64,000 bases of DNA, taken from Thalassospira marina (lineage in GTDB: Bacteria; Pseudomonadota; Alphaproteobacteria; Rhodospirillales; Thalassospiraceae). Of the stretch, positions 58,410 to 64,000 are shown one piece after another (the stretch's first letter is position 1; each line of letters begins with the position of its first letter). The notes beneath the pieces are model-generated. The model saw only the letters and a program-made list of their open reading frames with translations, made no database searches and was not told the origin of the DNA. The stretch spans positions 3,326,001 to 3,390,000 of the forward strand of contig NZ_CP024199.1 in assembly GCF_002844375.1 (NCBI RefSeq), written 5' to 3'. A program made the translations under genes and the position numbers.

Positions 58410-60173
58410 TCACACCTGCCTACCTGATAACAACTCTGGAAATAGTTTTTGCAAAATTTGCTTTGGTACGTTTTTGGCACGATCATACAGACGATCTTTT
58501 TTTCCAATGCGACCAACACTAAATCCCTGTTTCCGCCGATATAGTGCAGCATGAGGCAAAAACTGATCGTAGGATTGCTTCAATATGCCCTTCAAATCTC
58601 CATTACAGTACCTAATTTCTTCGGGAATAGACCAAGCAGCCGAAATCATCTTCTTGCTCAAAAAAGGAACCCGTGTCTCCAATGCTACGGCCATACTCGC
58701 TCGATCCACCTTTGTCAGAACGGAATCGTGCATATATGTATGAAAATCAATAAATTGCGCACGTGTTCGTGCCCCTAAATCCGGCCGGTCAAATTTACGA
58801 TAGTACCAAAAGTCATCATAGTCGGCGGGTATATTATGCGCCTTTGCCCAACGTCGCTTTAACGGGTCGGAACATACCAGCCCGCCCTTTGCTGCTGCCC
58901 ATTTCTCCATTGGATCAGAAAGAGTTTTAACTTCAAAACGTTGTGCTTTTTTGACGATCGACCTGTGCGGAGCATAAGTTTTCACCGCAACGCATAGCGG
59001 CCTTATCCATGATTTTGGATTTTTTTCTGATGAAAAAATATTCTCTGCATTCGCGTAGGGAACATAGCCGCCAAACAGTTCATCCCCTCCGTCACCGGTA
59101 AGAACAACCGTAACGTGCTCCCGCGCCAGACGACATACTTCATTTGTTGGCAATGCCGATACATCACCAAAAGGCTCATCATATAATTGACGCAACAACT
59201 CGAAATTATTATTTGCAACGTCAGTACTGAAAAAACGCTCTAAGTGAGTTGACCCAATAGCCTTGGCAACCATTCTTGCAAACGGCGACTCATCGGACTC
59301 TTTGTCCATATGTCCAATCGAAAATGTCTGCAATTTTTCAAGTGTCTTAGAGGCTTCAAAACAAACGACACTTGAATCGACGCCCCCACTTAAAAAAAAT
59401 CCTACGGGAACATCAGAAACCAGCTGAGATTTGACCGATATTGACATTGCCTCCCGAATATAATCCCCCCAGTCAACCACGTCATGGCGCGGGCAGACCT
59501 CAAGTTCCCAATATCGAGTTTTACACAACTCTCCAGACAAGGCGTCAAATTCAACATAGTGCCCTGGCTCTAACTTAAAAACATTCTGATAGACTGTTTT
59601 AGGGCAAGGCACATACAGATACGTCATAAAGTCATAAACAGCCGTACTATCTATACTAAGCTTGGTCTTGCCAACATAAGACTCGATAGCCTTAAGTTCA
59701 GACGCCCACGCAAATTTCTTGTCTTCATGCCAATAATAAATCGGCTTGATACCCACATGGTCCCGCGCCAAAATGATGGTATTTGTAGATACATCATATA
59801 TTGAAAGTGCAAACATACCATCGACTAGCTGAAGCAGACGATTAATTCCCCAGTGAATATATCCATGCAGGAGAACTTCACTATCACTCTCACTGGTAAA
59901 AGTTACGTCAAATTCGTCAATCAGATTCCGACGCAACTCCTTGTAATTGTAAATCTCGCCATTAACCGTCAAATAGACGTTCTGGGCGAGCATCGGCTGA
60001 CGGCCCTTTTCAGACAGATCAAGGATACTTAAACGACGATGCCCAAGATAAATGCCATTACAAAGTTCATATCCCCAATTATCGGGGCCCCGATGCGTTA
60101 AAGTGTTAAGCGCGGCATGAGAATTCTCGATTGAGGCAATCTCTGCTTGATTATGACCGAAAATTCCGCACAT
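58410..60173 (-). CDS. asnB: Asparagine synthase (glutamine-hydrolysing), surface-glycan type
   Basis: 587 residues starting at ATG 60173, so that Cys2 (MCGIFGHN) becomes the N-terminal nucleophile of the glutamine amidotransferase. LTHRGPDNWG, NGEIYNY and the C-terminal ATP pyrophosphatase loop LSGGVDSS are intact. Its composition looks lower in GC than the flanks. Divergent neighbour is a glycosyltransferase; asnB homologues in glycan islands amidate sugars or peptides. Normal asparagine synthesis is also possible. Confidence 0.9.
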   Translation of the reverse strand: MCGIFGHNQAEIASIENSHAALNTLTHRGPDNWGYELCNGIYLGHRRLSILDLSEKGRQPMLAQNVYLTVNGEIYNYKELRRNLIDEFDVTFTSESDSEVLLHGYIHWGINRLLQLVDGMFALSIYDVSTNTIILARDHVGIKPIYYWHEDKKFAWASELKAIESYVGKTKLSIDSTAVYDFMTYLYVPCPKTVYQNVFKLEPGHYVEFDALSGELCKTRYWELEVCPRHDVVDWGDYIREAMSISVKSQLVSDVPVGFFLSGGVDSSVVCFEASKTLEKLQTFSIGHMDKESDESPFARMVAKAIGSTHLERFFSTDVANNNFELLRQLYDEPFGDVSALPTNEVCRLAREHVTVVLTGDGGDELFGGYVPYANAENIFSSEKNPKSWIRPLCVAVKTYAPHRSIVKKAQRFEVKTLSDPMEKWAAAKGGLVCSDPLKRRWAKAHNIPADYDDFWYYRKFDRPDLGARTRAQFIDFHTYMHDSVLTKVDRASMAVALETRVPFLSKKMISAAWSIPEEIRYCNGDLKGILKQSYDQFLPHAALYRRKQGFSVGRIGKKDRLYDRAKNVPKQILQKLFPELLSGRQV

Positions 60174-60250
60174 GTACTGCATGCTCGCTGGTAAAATTAA
60201 CAATCCTGACGAGAATCAAGGTGACATCCCCATCAACCAATTAGGTCTAA

Positions 60251-61207
60251 ATGAATATTTCGTATGTCATTACTGTATTTAATAAAGCACCTTATATCAC
60301 CGATGTGATTGATGCCTTAGCCACAGAATACGAACAACTGCCCGAAAAGCTCGAATACATTTTCATCGATGATGGTTCATCAGACGATTCAGTCGAACAA
60401 ATCCGCAAGAATCAAGATAGACTTCCTGGCCAAGTTATTATCATAAAACAGGAAAATCAAGGAGCAGCGGTCGCAACCAACGTTGGTGTAGACCGCGCGC
60501 AACATGAGTGGATTCGCCTGCTTGATGGCGATGACATTCCTTCTCGACAGTCAACATACGCCATGTATCAGTTGGCAAAACAGTATGACGTAAGTTTTGT
60601 TATTGGCAGCTATGGATATTTCCGACAAGGAGAAGATCTGGCACCACAGATTCCAACGGTCCAGCCTAAAGATCACGTTGTCATGTCTCAAAATGAATGC
60701 CTTAAGCGATTTATTAAGAATTTCAACCACAATTCAAGCTGTATTCTCGTCAAAAAATCTCTCTTTATGGCGTTCAAAGGGGCCGACACAAGACTGGTCT
60801 CCCCAGACTATACTCTAGCGTTGCGCGCAGTTGCTTCAACAGACCGAATTGTGCGTGTGACCAGCAACGTGTCGCTTATGGTTGAAGCCGCACCGGGCAG
60901 ACTTTCTGCTCAAATCGCACGCAGCAGATACGATTCAATCCTCGCAATTTACTATCTCGCACATGAGCTGTTACCAAATCGCAGGGATGTCGCTCTTGCG
61001 GTATATAAGCGCGCGTGTTCACGCTCATATAGATATGCAAAAACCCTTAAAAATCGTCCACTTTGGCATTTCCTCAGATATATACGCTCTCGCCTTTTTC
61101 CGCCTGAAAATCTCAAAAAAGCAACATTTGACTGCCTAACGGCCTACACCCCCGATAGAACAACAAACCGGCCCGTTGAATGGACACCTGGCAGAAAGAA
61201 AAGGTAG
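60251..61207 (+). CDS. Family 2 glycosyltransferase
   Basis: 318 residues. GT-A fold: VITVFNKAPYITDVIDAL, the nucleotide-binding IDDGSSDDS (residues 39-47), and the metal site LLDGDDIP. C-terminal half basic and helical; no TM segment. It probably adds a sugar to surface polysaccharide. Lower GC than the host genes and divergent from asnB over 77 bases, making a small putative acquired pair. Confidence 0.9.
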   Translation: MNISYVITVFNKAPYITDVIDALATEYEQLPEKLEYIFIDDGSSDDSVEQIRKNQDRLPGQVIIIKQENQGAAVATNVGVDRAQHEWIRLLDGDDIPSRQSTYAMYQLAKQYDVSFVIGSYGYFRQGEDLAPQIPTVQPKDHVVMSQNECLKRFIKNFNHNSSCILVKKSLFMAFKGADTRLVSPDYTLALRAVASTDRIVRVTSNVSLMVEAAPGRLSAQIARSRYDSILAIYYLAHELLPNRRDVALAVYKRACSRSYRYAKTLKNRPLWHFLRYIRSRLFPPENLKKATFDCLTAYTPDRTTNRPVEWTPGRKKR

Positions 61208-61232
61208 ATAGTTCTAAATGAGCAGACGTGAA

Positions 61233-61267
61233 CAAAAAACCCGATGGCCGGGGGCGACCATCGGGTT
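61233..61267 (-). terminator. Terminator of ahpD
   Basis: AACCCGATGG (61238-61247) with CCATCGGGTT (61258-61267); AAAAAA on the plus strand supplies the U-tract of the minus-strand transcript. Confidence 0.88.
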
Positions 61268-61341
61268 AGGCGCAAGAATGACAGCACTTTTTTCTTCTGC
61301 CATTCTTCCTGTCCTCTTGAGGGAGAAGGACAGGCTATGAA

Positions 61342-61875
61342 TTAGCCTTCCAGCGCGTCCTCGGCATCCAGAACCGCCGCAACCGCGTGGATAACCGATG
61401 CGATCCGGACCGCGTTCTGAACGGCTTCCTTGTTCAGGCCGGCCTGTTTGAGAACTTTTTCGTGGCTATCAATACACATGCCACAACCATTGATCACAGA
61501 TACAGCCAAAGAAAACAACTCGAAATCCGCTTTGTCGATACCTGGCTTGCCAATAATGTTCATGCGCAGGCGGGCGGGCATGGTCGAATATTCTTTTTCC
61601 GACACCAGGTGCGTGAAACGATAATAGATATTGTTCATGCCCATGATGGCAGCAGCCCCCTTGGAAGCTTCAAGTGCTTCGTCAGACAGCTTGCCTGCGG
61701 CTTCGGCGGCCACAGCACGCAGCAATTTTGCATTGCGCGAAGCATAGGCACAGGCCAGGGCCGTTCCATAAATCTGCTGGTCAGTCATACCCGGGTTGGA
61801 AAACAGGGTTCCCAGGTTCAGCTTCAAGTCCTTGGCATAGGCCGGCAAGGAGTCTTTAATTTCAGCGATAGACAT
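61342..61875 (-). CDS. ahpD: Alkyl hydroperoxidase AhpD
   Basis: 177 residues from ATG 61875. The CxxC-His active site is GCGMCIDSHEK (Cys131, Cys134, His138). AhpD regenerates AhpC and has weak peroxidase activity. It follows ahpC on the minus strand by 178 bases, with a hairpin between them. It takes the place of AhpF. Confidence 0.95.
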   Translation of the reverse strand: MSIAEIKDSLPAYAKDLKLNLGTLFSNPGMTDQQIYGTALACAYASRNAKLLRAVAAEAAGKLSDEALEASKGAAAIMGMNNIYYRFTHLVSEKEYSTMPARLRMNIIGKPGIDKADFELFSLAVSVINGCGMCIDSHEKVLKQAGLNKEAVQNAVRIASVIHAVAAVLDAEDALEG

Positions 61876-61998
61876 CGAAAACATCCTGAATTTTGTGAAG
61901 AAATTAACGCTACTTCCGGCACGCTTTGGCGAACCGGCGCACCCATTTGCGGCTGCGCGTGACCCGAATGGCACGGCAAATTCCGTGCGGGTCATTGT

Positions 61999-62023
61999 GG
62001 ACCGGGCATTACCTGCCCGGTCC
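61999..62023 (-). terminator. Hairpin between ahpC and ahpD
   Basis: GGACCGGGCA (61999-62008) pairs with TGCCCGGTCC (62014-62023), loop of 5. No U-tract follows on the minus strand, so it may attenuate or stabilise rather than end transcription. It could explain lower ahpD than ahpC levels. Confidence 0.45.
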
Positions 62024-62052
62024 CGATTTCAAGCCAGTTCCAAGCCGATGGC

Positions 62053-62580
62053 TTAGAGGGTGGCTTCACCCTTGTTCCAGTTGCACGGGCAGAGTTCGTC
62101 GGTCTGCAGTGCATCAAGAATACGAAGGGTTTCCTGCGGGTTACGACCAACAGAAAGATCGTTCACCTGAACGTGGCGGATGATGCCTTCCGGATCGACG
62201 ATGAAAGTCGCGCGCAGAGCAACGCCTTCACCCTTTGCGATCACGCCCAGAGCATTTGCCAGTTCTTTCTTTTCGTCAGCCAGCCAAACGAAGGGGCTGT
62301 CGCCCAGATCTTCGTGGTGGGTACGCCATGCAGCGTGGACGAAATCGGTGTCGGTCGAGCAGCCGAGCAGAACAGCGTCACGGTCTTCGAAGTCACCGTT
62401 CAGTTCGCCATAACCAACGATTTCGGTCGGGCAGACAAAGGTGAAGTCCTTCGGCCAGAAGAACAGGATCTTCCATTTACCGGCATAGGATTTGTCGGTA
62501 ACCGGGGCAAAGCTGTCTGCGGTTTTGCCCGAAACACCGGTAAGATTGAATTCTGGGAGGGTATCTCCAACGGTGAGCAT
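62053..62580 (-). CDS. ahpC: Peroxiredoxin AhpC (AhpE-like short type)
   Basis: 175 residues, AGGAG upstream. Peroxidatic Cys50 in FTFVCPTE, resolving Cys in ELCPCNW (164/166). Reduces hydroperoxides with AhpD as electron donor. Divergent from oxyR over 165 bases, the classic arrangement for OxyR control. Confidence 0.95.
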   Translation of the reverse strand: MLTVGDTLPEFNLTGVSGKTADSFAPVTDKSYAGKWKILFFWPKDFTFVCPTEIVGYGELNGDFEDRDAVLLGCSTDTDFVHAAWRTHHEDLGDSPFVWLADEKKELANALGVIAKGEGVALRATFIVDPEGIIRHVQVNDLSVGRNPQETLRILDALQTDELCPCNWNKGEATL

Positions 62581-62745
62581 TGCTGTACTCCTAACGCTTG
62601 ATGTTTATAATCCCTTAAGGCCCCCGATGGGCCCTCTTAAATTTAGTGTGCATGTGCAAAAAGCAACATCGCTGGTGGCGATTTGTAGTTAATTGCTTTA
62701 CCTATGACCAATAAAATAAATCTGGTTTTTCGATAGGAAAAATTT
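62581..62745. promoter_or_regulatory. Divergent ahpC / oxyR control region
   Basis: TATAAA on the minus strand at 62604-62609 is a likely ahpC -10. CTAT (62702-62705) and ATAG (62733-62736) lie before oxyR and could be parts of an OxyR site, but full ATAG/CTAT spacing is not met. A GGGCCC-rich palindrome is at about 62619-62637. Confidence 0.5.
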
Positions 62746-63669
62746 ATGGCGGCCCAACCCAGCATCAAACAGTTAAAATACCTGGTCGCGCTGGCGGAAA
62801 CCGGCCATTTTGGCCGCGCTGCCGAGGCATGTTTCATCACCCAACCCAGCCTTTCTGCCGCGATCAGCGAGCTTGAAAACCTGCTGGGCGCGCAACTTGT
62901 GGAACGTAACAAACGCCAGGTGCTGATCACGGCACTGGGACAGGAAGTTGTTTCGCGGGCGCGGCATATTTTGCGTGAAGTGGATGAACTGGCCATTGTT
63001 GCCCATGCTGCCAACCAGCCGCTGGTCGGGCCGATCAATATCGGTGTGATCCCCACCATCGGCCCCTATCTGCTGCCCGATGTAATGGCGCGCCTGCGCA
63101 GCGGTTTCCCCAAAATGCAGCCCTTCCTGCGCGAAGACCAGACAGCCAAGCTCGTTGACCTGCTGCTTGCCGGCAAGCTTGACCTGGCCCTGATCGCCCT
63201 GCCGATCGAAGAAAACGGCCTTGAAGAAATGGACCTGTTTGAAGACCGGTTCGTTTTCGCCTGCAGCCCGGATAACCCGCTGACGGCCAAAAAACACATC
63301 AATATCGACGATATCAAAGACGAAAAACTGCTGCTTCTTGAAGACGGGCACTGCCTGCGTGACCAGGCACTGGAAATTTGCCAGCGCGCCGGATGGAGCA
63401 AATCTGCCGATTTTCAGGCCAATAGCCTTTCTACCCTGGTGCAAATGGTTGTTGCCGGTATCGGATCAACGCTGCTGCCCGAAATGGCGCTTGAGGTCGA
63501 AGCCCGCAGGCGGGACTCTATTGCCATTCTGCCCTTTGAAAACCCGGTTCCGGTACGGCGGATTGGCCTGGTCTGGCGCCGCAGTTCGGCCCGCAAGGCA
63601 GAATACCGCAAGCTTGGCGCCTATTTGCGCGGCGCACTAAACCCATGCAAGGCCGCCGACGTCGCCTGA
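62746..63669 (+). CDS. oxyR: Hydrogen peroxide-sensing regulator OxyR
   Basis: 307 residues. LysR HTH (QLKYLVALAETGHFGRAAEACF ... PSLSAAISELE). The peroxide-sensing cysteines are Cys203 and Cys212 in HCLRDQALEIC, matching E. coli Cys199 and Cys208. Activates ahpC and other peroxide-defence genes, perhaps dps here. Divergent from ahpCD. Confidence 0.95.
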   Translation: MAAQPSIKQLKYLVALAETGHFGRAAEACFITQPSLSAAISELENLLGAQLVERNKRQVLITALGQEVVSRARHILREVDELAIVAHAANQPLVGPINIGVIPTIGPYLLPDVMARLRSGFPKMQPFLREDQTAKLVDLLLAGKLDLALIALPIEENGLEEMDLFEDRFVFACSPDNPLTAKKHINIDDIKDEKLLLLEDGHCLRDQALEICQRAGWSKSADFQANSLSTLVQMVVAGIGSTLLPEMALEVEARRRDSIAILPFENPVPVRRIGLVWRRSSARKAEYRKLGAYLRGALNPCKAADVA

Positions 63670-63796
63670 AACAATGGGGAACGCGGTATCACCTGCTCGG
63701 CCGTGCGTAAAGTGCGGCATGCTACAGGCATTTCACCGCGCGCACCCTATATAGATTTTATCATGGTAACAGGACCCATTACGGAAACAGACGCCC

Positions 63797-64000
63797 ATGC
63801 TGCCAATCAAGGATAACAATCCCACCACCCTGACACCCTGGGTCACTTGGGGCCTGATTGCAGTTAATATCGTTGTTTTCGTCATGACGCTGACTTTGGG
63901 TCAGCGCGGGATTATCCGCGCCAATATTGAATTTGGCGCCATCCCTGCCGTGCTGTTTGGCCATGTCGAACTGCCGCCCGAATTTGCCGCCTTCCCGCCC
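63797..64000 (+). CDS. Rhomboid-family intramembrane protease, N-terminal part
   Basis: Starts at ATG 63797 and runs off the window (68 codons). LPIKDNNPTTLTPWVTWGLIAVNIVVFVM is the usual start of small bacterial rhomboids. The catalytic Ser/His region lies outside the window, so only the family can be given. Intramembrane serine protease. Confidence 0.8.
   Translation, partial: MLPIKDNNPTTLTPWVTWGLIAVNIVVFVMTLTLGQRGIIRANIEFGAIPAVLFGHVELPPEFAAFPP

Noticed and set aside
61387..61962. 191-codon plus-strand frame over ahpD
   Set aside because: Antisense to an intact, motif-confirmed ahpD.

Overview
The window is most likely from a marine alphaproteobacterium of the order Rhodospirillales, and Thalassospira is my best guess. 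The evidence is moderately high GC, the gene order greA / lrp / trxB / lsrB-type LysR gene / tandem small RNAs, and alphaproteobacterial-looking proteins throughout. No rRNA, tRNA or CRISPR array was seen.

Layout. (1) Positions 1-6340 are host chromosome: the end of greA, an Lrp-family regulator, thioredoxin reductase, an LsrB/VtlR-like LysR regulator, two paralogous CUCCC-loop small RNAs that look like AbcR1/AbcR2, and a six-TM class III adenylate/guanylate cyclase. (2) Positions 6341-6520 and 47458-48755 are the two parts of one host locus: five tandem copies (A to E, all on the minus strand) of a structured small-RNA gene. I recognise no known family for it. (3) Positions 6647-47457 (40,811 bp) are a complete-looking Mu-like transposable prophage inserted in the terminator of copy B, flanked by a 5-bp duplication ACGGG. 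Its order is repressor and Ner switch, ParB-like protein, MuA and MuB, Gam-like protein, a run of small early genes (MT-A70, ASCH, DUF2786, GemA), a Mor/C-type activator, lysis genes, Mu-type head genes (terminase, portal, F, G, protease, decorator, capsid), and then siphovirus tail genes: a tube, frameshifted chaperones, a tape measure, NlpC/P60, J-like tip and fibre. The right end holds a Dam methylase and two small minus-strand cassettes. The phage is therefore a B3-type mosaic, with Mu replication and head modules and a lambda-like long non-contractile tail. (4) Positions 49114-64000 are host chromosome: an EF-G paralogue, Dps, MsrP, a cupin, uvrB, aspartate aminotransferase, an alpha/beta hydrolase, a lower-GC pair (asparagine synthase and glycosyltransferase), ahpD and ahpC divergent from oxyR, and the start of a rhomboid-like gene.

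How the genes work together. The host flanks are rich in redox and oxidative-stress functions: trxB, an LsrB-like regulator, Dps, MsrP, AhpC/AhpD and OxyR. The five-copy array and the AbcR-like pair both show CUCCC/CUCCCC hairpin loops able to pair with Shine-Dalgarno sequences, so the window is unusually dense in candidate post-transcriptional regulators. In the prophage, MuA with MuB should transpose using the GCGGGA-repeat left end. A repressor/Ner pair should set lysogeny. The Mor/C-like protein probably acts at a dyad found twice, upstream of the lysis genes and upstream of the protease gene, which are the positions of Mu Plys and PI.

The strongest less-expected observations are the five-copy RNA family with covarying stems, its interruption by the prophage with a readable target duplication, the AbcR-like tandem next to an LsrB gene, and a textbook -1 frameshift site (slippery heptamer plus hairpin) in the tail chaperone genes.
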